DNA of 61,950 bases from NCBI RefSeq assembly GCF_000685315.1, contig NZ_ARYM01000022.1, positions 1 through 61,950 on the forward strand. The letters are read 5' to 3'. The notes beneath the pieces were generated by a model. That model did not search any database. It saw nothing but the letters and a program-made list of their open reading frames with translations, and was not told the origin of the DNA. This document shows positions 43,001 to 50,109 of the stretch, piece by piece (within the stretch, counting starts at the first letter, position 1; the number at the start of each line of letters is the position of its first letter). Made by a program: the position numbers and the translations under genes. Source of the DNA: Hyphomonas polymorpha PS728. Lineage in GTDB: Bacteria > Pseudomonadota > Alphaproteobacteria > Caulobacterales > Hyphomonadaceae.

Positions 43001-46000
43001 ATATTCCTTTGGCCGCTGATTTTTGCCGGCGGGGAGGGCCCCCTCGGCGCGTTTGAGGCGAGCTTTGCGCTGGCAAAGGCGCTGCAGCTTTCCGGTTGGG
43101 CAGAACAGGCGCTTTTCCTTGCCGCGACACAGAATGCCCTCGCCGCTGAAGAGGGCAATGCGTGTGACGCGATGCAGGCAGGCGTTCTCGGGCCGTGGCG
43201 GATGTTGAGCGCCGAGCAATCGGGTGTGCGGGCGCGTGTGGTGGATTTTGATGCTGCTGACGAGCCTGCGCTGCGCGCCAGTGCAATCATCAGTGAGCTG
43301 GATTCTACGGGGGATGCCGCCGTAACCGCCTGGCGCCATGGCCAGCGCCTTGCGCCCGCCCTGAAGCGGGGGGCGGCGGCGCAGCTGCGCCCGGCGCTGC
43401 GCGAAAAGGGCGTTTATCTGATCACGGGCGGTCTGGGCGGCATTGGTCTCGAACTGGCGCGGTATCTTGCCGGGGCGGTGAAAGCGCGGCTGGTGTTGAC
43501 CGGACGGACGCAGGCGCCGCCGCGTGAAAGCTGGAGCCAACTGGCGGCGGGATGGGGCGGGCCCGCCGATGTGGCGCGGGCGCGCGATCTGCTGGCGCTG
43601 GAAGACCTTGGCGGCGAAGTGCTGGTGGTGGCAGCGGACGTGGCCGACCAGGCGGCGATGGACGGCGCGCTGGCACAGGCGCGCGAACGGTTCGGCGCCG
43701 TAAATGGCGTTTTCCATGCAGCCGGCATGATTGATGACACGCCCATGGCGATGAAATCTCTGGATGAGGCGCGCCGGGTGCTTTCGGCCAAGGCAGAAGG
43801 CGCCCGTGTTCTGGACCGTCTGTTGCCGGACGGTACCCTGGATGTTTTCGCGGTATTCTCCTCCACCAGCGTGCTGATCACGCCGCCGGGACAGAGCGAT
43901 TATGTGGCGGGCAATGCGATTGCCGAAGCTGTGGCGGCTTCGCGCAAGGATGGCATGGTTATCACCTGGGGTGTCTGGGCCGATATCGGCATGGCCAAAC
44001 GCGCCGCCGATGCCGGCGCTGTTGGCAATGCCGGCTCCCTGCATCCGCTGCTGGGCGCCCGGCAGGAAACGAAGGACGGCACGCTGCAATTTGCGGAAAC
44101 CTATTCGGAGGCGACCCTCTGGACACTGAGCGAGCACAGGATCGGCGATATTGCTGTGCTGCCCGGCGCAGCTTACGTAGAGATTGCGAGCGCGGCCGCG
44201 TTGAGCGCGGGCCTTGGGGATGCCATCGAGATCAGCCAGATAAGCTATGTTGCACCGCTGGCGATCCGGCCTCGCCAGTCCCGCCAGGTGCGCACAACGC
44301 TTACGCCGCTGGAGGAGGATGGCTTCCGCATTGAGGTGGAGAGCCGGGCGCATGCCGGGGAGAGCTGGCTGCTGCATTTCGATGCGCAGGTGGCAAAGCG
44401 GACATCCGCGCAAAGTCCGGTAGCCACAGCTTCCTGCAACACGGGGCTCGATGCCGGACGCCTGACGCTGGCCGAGCGCGGTGTCGGCTTTGGACCGCGC
44501 TGGAGCAATGTTGCGCGCGCGGCCACGGGCGACGGCGCCGTCAGCGCCGCATTTGCTCTGCCTAAAGAATTTTCAGCCGATCTGAAAACCTACCGTATCC
44601 ATCCGGCGCTGTTCGACACCAGCTTTGCAGCGGGGCTCTTCCTGCTGGAGAATGATGTAAAACGCGGGGTGTTTGCGCCGGTATCGATTGAATCGGTCCG
44701 TGTTTTCCGGGCGCTGACCGGAGAATTCTTGGCGGAAAGCCGGCTGACATCGCAGAGCGATGACGCTGCCACCTTTGATGTGGACCTTGTGGACAAGAAC
44801 GGCGGAGTGCTGCTTGAAATCCGGGGGGCGTCGTTCAAGCGCGTGACTTTCGGAGGGGAAATCCCCGCTGTGCCAGATATGTCGGCCCCCATACGGGACC
44901 GTCTGTTGGCGGAAGGGATCCGCGCGGCTGAGGCGCAGGCGGTGTTTGAGCAGCTTTTCGCGCAGGGCGGGCGCTCATTCGTTGTATCGCCCGTCTCTGT
45001 GGCGCAGATCCTGCGGGCTACCAACGGGCCTGCCATGACCGCAAAGTCCGCATCGTCCGAAAACAGGGTGATGACCGGTGGCGATCCGGTGGAGCAGCGC
45101 CTTGCGCAGATGTGTTCGGAAATCCTGGGCGTTGAGACGCTGGGTCTTGATGAGGAGTTCCTGTCTTATGGCGGGGGATCTCTGACGGGCGTGCGTCTGT
45201 TTGCGCGTATCCGGCGCGAGATGGGCGTGGAACTGGCGCTCAGCGCGCTGCTGCAGGCTCCGACGATCCGCACACTGGCTTTGCTGGTTCGAGAGAAAAT
45301 GCCTGACCAGCCCGAAGACACAGCCGCAAAAGAAGAGCCTGCGGCGGCGCCCGCCGCACATCCGCCGGAGCCAAAGAAGAAATCTGAAACGTCTAAACCA
45401 CGCGCAGCGAAACCGCCGGCCAAGAGCCGCTGGACGCCTCTGGTGCGGATGGCGCCCGGAGCGCCGGGCGTGAAGCCGGTCTTTCTCATTCATGGGGCAG
45501 GCGGGAACATACTCTGGTTCAAACCGCTCGCGGATCGTCTGCGCGGCGACACACCGATCTACGGAATTGAAGCGCAGGGGATCGACGGGACGTTACCCTT
45601 CCTCGAGACGGTTGAAGAGATGGCGGAACTTTATATTCGCCACATGTTGACGGTCGATCCGCACGGGCCTTACCGGCTGGTTGGCTATTCCGGCGGCGGC
45701 GTGATTGCTGTGGAGATGGCACACCAGCTGCGGCGGAGTGGCCGCGAGGTTGAGCTTCTTGCAATGCTGGACACGCTTGCCCCGCAGGAAGCCTCCATGC
45801 CGCTCAGTCTCGCTGATAAGATTGGTATGCTGACGAAGCTTGATGGTGCTTATATTGCGCGGCGGATTACCCATCACGGCGGGCGTCTCAAGGAAAAGAT
45901 CCAGGCCAAGCTGACCGGTAATGGCGAGCATCAGGGGAAGTCCCAGATTGAGATGCTGTCGGAGCAATGCGAAACTGTGTATCTTGAGGCACAGGGGCGC

Positions 46001-46249
46001 TATTTCCCCGAGCCCTATGATGGCGATGTTCTTCTGTTCAGAGCGGAGCGCACCAGCGCGATGTTTGCCAGGTCGGGCGAGATGCTCGGCTGGCAGGGGT
46101 TGATTACCGGGAAGCTGGATATCGTCACACTAGATGCCTACCATGACACCTTGCTGGCCGATGGCAGTATCGGGGTTATCGTCGAGGAGCTTCAGCGGCG
46201 GCTGGCGGTGCTGAATGCCCGGAATATTGAACAGTTCGAGGACGCGTGA
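40019..46249 (+). CDS. Type I polyketide synthase, KS-AT-KR-DH-ACP-TE
   Basis: This 2,076-residue single-module PKS starts at the ATG at 40019, 4 bp after the NRPS. The ketosynthase (about 1-430) has the triad Cys179 (TACSTSLVA), His315 (EAHGTGT) and His353 (NIGH). The acyltransferase has Ser624 in GHSAGEY and His723 in AAHS. The ketoreductase has GGLGGIG at 1137-1143, an IDD motif at 1238-1240 (B-type-like) and YVAGN at 1295. The dehydratase has His1373 in EHRIGDIAVLP (the usual G at position 5 of HxxxGxxxxP is D) and Asp1533 in HPALFD. The carrier has Ser1721 in GGGSLTG. A Pro/Ala/Lys-rich linker leads to a thioesterase with Ser1891 (GYSGGG), Asp1918 and His2042. No enoylreductase or methyltransferase is present. 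Confidence 0.93.
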   Translation: MADENSIAIVGMAGHFPGARSVREYWSMLEAGRDATRWLTPEELLAAGESFAAIQDPRYIRATMALPDMEMFDAGFFGFSPREAAILDPQHRHFLECCWEALEDAGHMPADEFDGAVGVFGGCGMQAYLAFNLLSNPELVESEGMFLLRHTGNDKDFLTTRVSYLLNLHGPSVGIQTACSTSLVAIHMAVQSLLARECDMALAGGASIDLPHGRGYRYAEGEILSSTGRCRAFDDEADGTLFGSGAAVVALRRLDDALRDGDNIHAVILGSAINNDGARKAGYLAPSIDGQAMAAAEALAIAGVNPGSVDYIEAHGTGTLVGDPIELSALQQAYGDAAPGSIGIGSVKTNIGHLDTAAGIASLIKVVLAMRGEKLPATLNFSKPNSRFDFARSPFRVVGEQKEWRRNARPRRASINSLGVGGTNAHVVIEEPPVRAPVMASGPQIVTLSAKTRVSLEGLVAKWRDFAETPAPGFCIANSAFTTQTGRKHFAHRATVVAANVQELAEQLSPNGPWRRTASVAKDAKPRIVFMFPGGGAQYPNAARSLYENNTVFRGAVEDCFKILEAGLARDIRRLMFESSEFKQDSVALERPTYSLLAVFIVEYALSKLWQSWGVTPDAVIGHSAGEYAAAVLAGIMSLEDAIGIVLVRGEVFETVPAGGMISVQDDEARVRALIGEDLDIAVLNSPQVTVVSGADAPLAAFSKRLEAEGIKHAPVRIKVAAHSRMLDSGLGRFRARLDKAKLSPPKIEFINNLVGAPATPQELATSDYWVNHLRGCVRFADGLSAALSKPETILVEIGPGQALCALAGLAQAEHSPRGVVASLPTAVEQLDAQSFALSAFGHLWSLGMPVDFARVRKGEGHRKVSVPTYAFERQRHWIEPGKGKAAAETDEPQIFRASDVKDWFEARVFDAAPVDAAVHGARTHIVFSDGSDFAAEAISRLRARGDTCVLVRHDPDAAAPRQTDGDFVFNVGAQDYSGLIEELSKAVEEPDSVIFLWPLIFAGGEGPLGAFEASFALAKALQLSGWAEQALFLAATQNALAAEEGNACDAMQAGVLGPWRMLSAEQSGVRARVVDFDAADEPALRASAIISELDSTGDAAVTAWRHGQRLAPALKRGAAAQLRPALREKGVYLITGGLGGIGLELARYLAGAVKARLVLTGRTQAPPRESWSQLAAGWGGPADVARARDLLALEDLGGEVLVVAADVADQAAMDGALAQARERFGAVNGVFHAAGMIDDTPMAMKSLDEARRVLSAKAEGARVLDRLLPDGTLDVFAVFSSTSVLITPPGQSDYVAGNAIAEAVAASRKDGMVITWGVWADIGMAKRAADAGAVGNAGSLHPLLGARQETKDGTLQFAETYSEATLWTLSEHRIGDIAVLPGAAYVEIASAAALSAGLGDAIEISQISYVAPLAIRPRQSRQVRTTLTPLEEDGFRIEVESRAHAGESWLLHFDAQVAKRTSAQSPVATASCNTGLDAGRLTLAERGVGFGPRWSNVARAATGDGAVSAAFALPKEFSADLKTYRIHPALFDTSFAAGLFLLENDVKRGVFAPVSIESVRVFRALTGEFLAESRLTSQSDDAATFDVDLVDKNGGVLLEIRGASFKRVTFGGEIPAVPDMSAPIRDRLLAEGIRAAEAQAVFEQLFAQGGRSFVVSPVSVAQILRATNGPAMTAKSASSENRVMTGGDPVEQRLAQMCSEILGVETLGLDEEFLSYGGGSLTGVRLFARIRREMGVELALSALLQAPTIRTLALLVREKMPDQPEDTAAKEEPAAAPAAHPPEPKKKSETSKPRAAKPPAKSRWTPLVRMAPGAPGVKPVFLIHGAGGNILWFKPLADRLRGDTPIYGIEAQGIDGTLPFLETVEEMAELYIRHMLTVDPHGPYRLVGYSGGGVIAVEMAHQLRRSGREVELLAMLDTLAPQEASMPLSLADKIGMLTKLDGAYIARRITHHGGRLKEKIQAKLTGNGEHQGKSQIEMLSEQCETVYLEAQGRYFPEPYDGDVLLFRAERTSAMFARSGEMLGWQGLITGKLDIVTLDAYHDTLLADGSIGVIVEELQRRLAVLNARNIEQFEDA

Positions 46250-46252
46250 AGC

Positions 46253-47203
46253 ATGAACGGTTGGTCGTTGGGCGGTATTGGCGCCGCAGTGTTGGTGGCA
46301 ATTATAGTCCTGCTTCTGGCCAGCTTCGTTGCGGTCTGGCTGGAGTCCAGGTCGCTGACCAGCCCGCAAGGCTATCATCAGCCTGATCCCAAAACGTTCA
46401 CCTTCGCGCAGACCCCCAAGACCGAGGCAGGCCTCGATTTCGAGGATATCAGCTTTCCGGCGCGCAATGGGCAGACGGTGCGCGGCTGGCTCGTGCCCTC
46501 AGATCAGCCTGCGGATCTAGCCATTGTGACCCTGCATGGAGCCGGCGGCAATCGTCAGAGCTATTTTGACCAGCTGTCGATGCTGCATGGGCTGGGCGCA
46601 GACGTTCTGATGTTTGATGCCCGCGAAAACGGGTTGAGCGATGGTCGCGGCCGGGGCATCGGCCTGGCGGTGCGAGAAGCGGAGGACGCCGTGGCTGCAG
46701 TGGAGGAAATGCGCCGGCGCGGCCACAAGACAGTGGTTGCTTATGGATGTTCCCTGGGTGGGTCTGCCGCCATTATTGCGGCTGCGCGGGACAGCTCCAT
46801 CGACGGGATCATCGTGGAGGCGTCCCTCTCCAGTTTTGAAGATTTCGTCGCTGACAAGGCAAACCGGCGGCTTGGCAAGCTTGGCCTGAAAGCCAACTGG
46901 GCAACCAGCATCTGGGGGCGCGCGGTTGTGGCCATGTCGCGCTGGCGGATGGGGCTGGAGGACTATGAGCGGCCGGAGGACGTTATCGATCAGATTGCGC
47001 CCCGTCCCCTCCTGCTGATCCATGGCGGGCAGGATCCCTGGGTGATCGAAGCCCATGCTGACCGGCTGGTTGAGCGCAGCAATCAGACAGCGGATTATTG
47101 GCTGATTGAAGAGGCCGGCCATTGCGATGGGTACAACATCCGCGAGGCAGAGTATCGCGCGCGCGTGGATGGGTTTATCGAAGCGCTGAGGGCGGCTGAC
47201 TGA
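46253..47203 (+). CDS. Membrane-anchored alpha/beta hydrolase
   Basis: This 316-residue protein starts 3 bp after the PKS stop and is surely in the same operon. An N-terminal membrane anchor (about residues 8-30, GAAVLVAIIVLLLASFVAVW) precedes an alpha/beta-hydrolase domain: oxyanion HGAGGNRQSY, nucleophile elbow GCSLGG, acid in HGGQDPWV and histidine in EAGHCDGYN. It resembles serine aminopeptidase/thioesterase-like hydrolases. It may remove a group, hydrolyse a precursor, or give immunity; the catalytic domain may face either side of the inner membrane. It could modify the small NRPS-PKS product. Confidence 0.88.
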   Translation: MNGWSLGGIGAAVLVAIIVLLLASFVAVWLESRSLTSPQGYHQPDPKTFTFAQTPKTEAGLDFEDISFPARNGQTVRGWLVPSDQPADLAIVTLHGAGGNRQSYFDQLSMLHGLGADVLMFDARENGLSDGRGRGIGLAVREAEDAVAAVEEMRRRGHKTVVAYGCSLGGSAAIIAAARDSSIDGIIVEASLSSFEDFVADKANRRLGKLGLKANWATSIWGRAVVAMSRWRMGLEDYERPEDVIDQIAPRPLLLIHGGQDPWVIEAHADRLVERSNQTADYWLIEEAGHCDGYNIREAEYRARVDGFIEALRAAD

Positions 47204-47226
47204 TCCGGCGTTTCCTTCGCTACAGA

Positions 47227-48393
47227 TCAATCGTTGCCGGAAAGCAGCCCGGGGGAGGCTTCCGTGACCTTTGTGATGCCGGTCAGGGCCATCGAGACGG
47301 TGAGCTCGCCCTTCATTGCGGCCAGCAGATGGGTGAGCCCCTTTTCGCCGCCGCCTGCGAGGGCGTAGACCCAGGGGCGGCCCATCATGGTGAGGTCTGC
47401 GCCGCTGGCGAGGGCCTTGAGCATGTCCTGGCCTGAGCGGATGCCGCCATCCATCAGGATCAGCGTCTTGCCCGAAACCGCTTCGGCAATCGGGGGCAGG
47501 GCGCGTATGGAGGAGGCCACCCCGTCCAGCTGGCGGCCCCCATGGTTTGACACGACAATTCCGTCAGCGCCGCAATTGACGGCTTCCAGCGCGTCTTCGC
47601 GGTCCAGGATGCCCTTGATGATCAGCGGTCCGCCCCATTGGGACTTGATCCATTCGATATCTTTCCAGCTGACCGAGGGATCGAGCGAGGAATTGGCCCA
47701 GGCGGAGAAGTCTGCCGGGGTAGACGCGTTTTTGACGTAAGGGGCGACGTTGGCGAGGATATGAGGCCCGCCCCGGACGCCGACATCCAGCGACCAACTG
47801 GGGTGCATCATGTAGGATAGGAGGCCCCGGCGCACGCGCGCCCACGCGCCGCCACCACCGCTCATGGTGTTGCGCACGTCGCGGTAGCGCGTACCGACGA
47901 CCGGCAGATCGACGGTCAGGACCAGAGCCGCAGCTCCCGCAGACCGGGCGCGGGCGATCAGGTCTGCCACCGAGCCGCGGTCGCGGATCATGTAGAGCTG
48001 GAACCAGAGCGGGCCTTTGGTGGCTGCGGCGACTTCCTCGACCGAGCAAATGGACAGGGTGGAGAGGCAATAGGGGAGGCCGAACTCCCCGGCGACCTTC
48101 GCGGCGCTGGCTTCACCCCGGCGGGCCATCATGCCCGACAGGCCAACAGGGGAAAGTGCCAGCGGCATCGTTAATGTGGCGCCCAGGAAACGCTTCTCCG
48201 TGGTCAATGCGGAGACATCTCTCAAGATGCGCTGGCGCAGCTCCAGAGCCTCGAAGTCAGCCACATTGCGCCGGAGGGTCAGTTCGGCATACGCGCCCCC
48301 GTCGAGATAGTCGAAGAGGAAGCGCGGGAGGCGCTTTTCTGCTCGGAGTCTGTAGTCGGCAGCACAGGCGGGGGCGAGGGACAATGTCGGCAT
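47227..48393 (-). CDS. lldD: FMN-dependent alpha-hydroxy-acid dehydrogenase (LldD-like)
   Basis: I prefer the ATG at 48393, giving 388 residues, the usual family length; an ATG at 48483 would add 30 residues. The TIM barrel shows LPRFLFDYLDGGAYAELTLR near the N terminus, FQLYMIRDRGSVADLIARAR, the long YWKDIEWIKSQWGGPLIIKG-type segment (here SWKDIEWIKSQWGGPLIIKG), and the active-site histidine in VVSNHGGRQLDG, followed by LMDGGIRSGQDMLKALASGA. It oxidises L-lactate or another 2-hydroxy acid and passes electrons to the quinone pool or to oxygen. The closest named relatives are LldD and glycolate/mandelate dehydrogenases; the substrate is not certain. It diverges from the exopolysaccharide operon. 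Confidence 0.9.
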   Translation of the reverse strand: MPTLSLAPACAADYRLRAEKRLPRFLFDYLDGGAYAELTLRRNVADFEALELRQRILRDVSALTTEKRFLGATLTMPLALSPVGLSGMMARRGEASAAKVAGEFGLPYCLSTLSICSVEEVAAATKGPLWFQLYMIRDRGSVADLIARARSAGAAALVLTVDLPVVGTRYRDVRNTMSGGGGAWARVRRGLLSYMMHPSWSLDVGVRGGPHILANVAPYVKNASTPADFSAWANSSLDPSVSWKDIEWIKSQWGGPLIIKGILDREDALEAVNCGADGIVVSNHGGRQLDGVASSIRALPPIAEAVSGKTLILMDGGIRSGQDMLKALASGADLTMMGRPWVYALAGGGEKGLTHLLAAMKGELTVSMALTGITKVTEASPGLLSGND

Positions 48394-48762
48394 CGGCCGC
48401 TTGTAGAGGATACCGGCGGCGCCTGGCAAAGCCAAATTGATCGGAAATTGCTCGCTTTTTGAAACCCCGCCACAGCCCAACATTTCAATTTTGATAAAAT
48501 TCCAAAGCAGCCCTTTAGACCTTGTTAAGGTTAACGGCGTGCGCCATCAGGGCGAGATCAGTGGTGCAAACTTGTCCTGACAGGAGAAATCTACGGGATC
48601 GTGATATTCATTTGTAATCCATTTCCGCGTACACAGGGGGCAGGAAATCCGTTGATATCAAGTCGTTCAGGACCGCCAGGCGGGGTGGCGTTGAACTTGC
48701 AGGGGACCGCCAACAGACCGGGCCTAACCGGCCTCTCAGTCAAAGTGAGAATGGTAAATAGC
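48394..48762. promoter_or_regulatory. Divergent promoter and leader region of the exopolysaccharide operon
   Basis: This 369-bp region separates lldD from the beta-barrel gene. It includes a leader hairpin: GTTCA (48665-48669) pairs with TGAAC (48692-48696) around an inner CGCCA/TGGCG stem (48674-48678 and 48686-48690). TTAAGGTTAAC occurs at 48525-48535. A further small CTCA…TGAG loop lies just before the start. No gene is evident. Confidence 0.5.
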
Positions 48763-50049
48763 ATGACAGATCTGAAACGCCTGAGCCTGTCCAGCGTCGC
48801 CGTATGTGCAGTCGCTGCATCAGTGGCCAACGCACAGGGCGCAGACTATTACAGCCGTGAAAAGTACACTGCGGTACTTGATCGTGCGCAGCCCGAATTC
48901 GATCCCGAACCGGTCCGTCTTGGCACATTCTCGGTTCGCTCTGCCGCCGAACTGGGTGTTACGTATTCCGACAACATCTATGTCGTGTCGCAAAACACGG
49001 ATTCCGGCGCTATCGGCCGCGCTGGCCTGACCGCCGCCGGTGATACGACCTGGAGCGTTCACAATGTCGGTTTCGATGTTTCCGCTCGCCGCAACGAATA
49101 TTTCGACCAGGGCGACGAGTCCCACAATGATCTTCGCGCGCGCCTGCGGGGCCGCCTTGATGTGACCCGCAGCTTCTCGCTCGGCGGGGCGGTGTATGTG
49201 GAAGACCGGGTTGAACCGCGCACGGATATCACCAACGTCTTCAGCCCGGACAAGCCGATCGGTGTTTCCGTCCAGGGCGCCAATGTTGAGGCCAACTTTC
49301 TGAATGACCGGGTGCGCTGGACCAACGGCCTGGGCATTCGCAATGAAGATTACGAAAACGGCCGCCAGATCGGCACTGGTCTCCCGATTGACCAGAGCTA
49401 CCGCGACCGCACAGTTCTCGATGGCCGCACGCGTCTGTCCTATGCTGTTTCGCCCAACTTTGCCGTGTTCGGACAGGCGACCTATGAGCAGCGCGATTAT
49501 GATGTGCTACAGGTTTTCGGTGGTCTGCCGCGTTCGCGCGATTCCAAAGGCTACACTGTGGCCGGCGGTGTCGACTTCGAACTCAACACGCTGGTCCGCG
49601 GCGACTTGGCCGTGGGCTATCTGAATGAAACCAAGGATGACAGCTTCTTTGAAGAAGTCAGTGGTCTGTCCTTCGATGGCCGTCTCCAGTGGTTCCCCAC
49701 TCAGCTGACGACGCTTACCTTCAATGGTAACCGCCGCGTCACCGATACTGGCCTGTTTGATGCGCCGACGGCCGTTGAGAGCCGGGCCGGTGTCCGTGTC
49801 GATCACGAACTGCGCCGCAACATCGTGGTCTCTGCTTCTGCCAATTATCTGCAGTACGAATTCGAAGAGATCGACCGCAAGGACGAAGGCACCGATTTCG
49901 AACTTGCCGCGACCTACAAGATGAACCGCCGCGTTCATTTCGACACCTTTATCAATCGAGCTGACCGCGATGTGTCGGGCGTCGATGTGTTTGGCGATCC
50001 GTCCTACGGCGTGACGACGGTTGGTGTCGGCGTCCGTCTGTTCCCGTAA
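48763..50049 (+). CDS. Outer-membrane beta-barrel protein of the exopolysaccharide locus
   Basis: The ATG at 48763 gives 428 residues; ATG 48751 is an alternative. The signal peptide MTDLKRLSLSSVAVCAVAAS ends at ANA-QG. The mature protein is a run of alternating beta strands with aromatic girdles (LGVTYSDNIYVVSQNTDSGA, VGFDVSARRNEYFDQGDESH, FAVFGQATYEQRDYDVLQVF) and ends in VGVGVRLFP with a terminal aromatic/proline. It resembles the VpsM/BBP2 barrels linked to exopolysaccharide systems. Such barrels can act as the outer-membrane exit in Wzx/Wzy pathways lacking a membrane-spanning Wza. It is the first gene of the operon, followed by a co-polymerase kinase. Confidence 0.82.
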   Translation: MTDLKRLSLSSVAVCAVAASVANAQGADYYSREKYTAVLDRAQPEFDPEPVRLGTFSVRSAAELGVTYSDNIYVVSQNTDSGAIGRAGLTAAGDTTWSVHNVGFDVSARRNEYFDQGDESHNDLRARLRGRLDVTRSFSLGGAVYVEDRVEPRTDITNVFSPDKPIGVSVQGANVEANFLNDRVRWTNGLGIRNEDYENGRQIGTGLPIDQSYRDRTVLDGRTRLSYAVSPNFAVFGQATYEQRDYDVLQVFGGLPRSRDSKGYTVAGGVDFELNTLVRGDLAVGYLNETKDDSFFEEVSGLSFDGRLQWFPTQLTTLTFNGNRRVTDTGLFDAPTAVESRAGVRVDHELRRNIVVSASANYLQYEFEEIDRKDEGTDFELAATYKMNRRVHFDTFINRADRDVSGVDVFGDPSYGVTTVGVGVRLFP

Positions 50050-50062
50050 TACCCCTACTCCT

Positions 50063-50087
50063 GGAGGCCTGCATCCTGCGGGCCTCC
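50063..50087 (+). terminator. Hairpin between beta-barrel and co-polymerase genes
   Basis: GGAGGCC (50063-50069) pairs with GGCCTCC (50081-50087). No T-run follows and the next gene is 22 bp downstream. It is probably a partial terminator or mRNA-processing hairpin that lets the barrel be made in excess over the kinase. Confidence 0.55.
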
Positions 50088-50109
50088 CATTAAGTTCCAG
50101 AGCGTTGCC

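Noticed and set aside
42371..44413. 680-codon minus-strand frame inside the PKS
   Set aside because: It lies antisense to the AT, KR and DH domains, which have full motifs; it has no family features.
48525..48535. TTAAGGTTAAC as a CtrA site before the exopolysaccharide operon
   Set aside because: The TTAA pair is separated by 2 bases instead of 7, so it does not fit the CtrA pattern.
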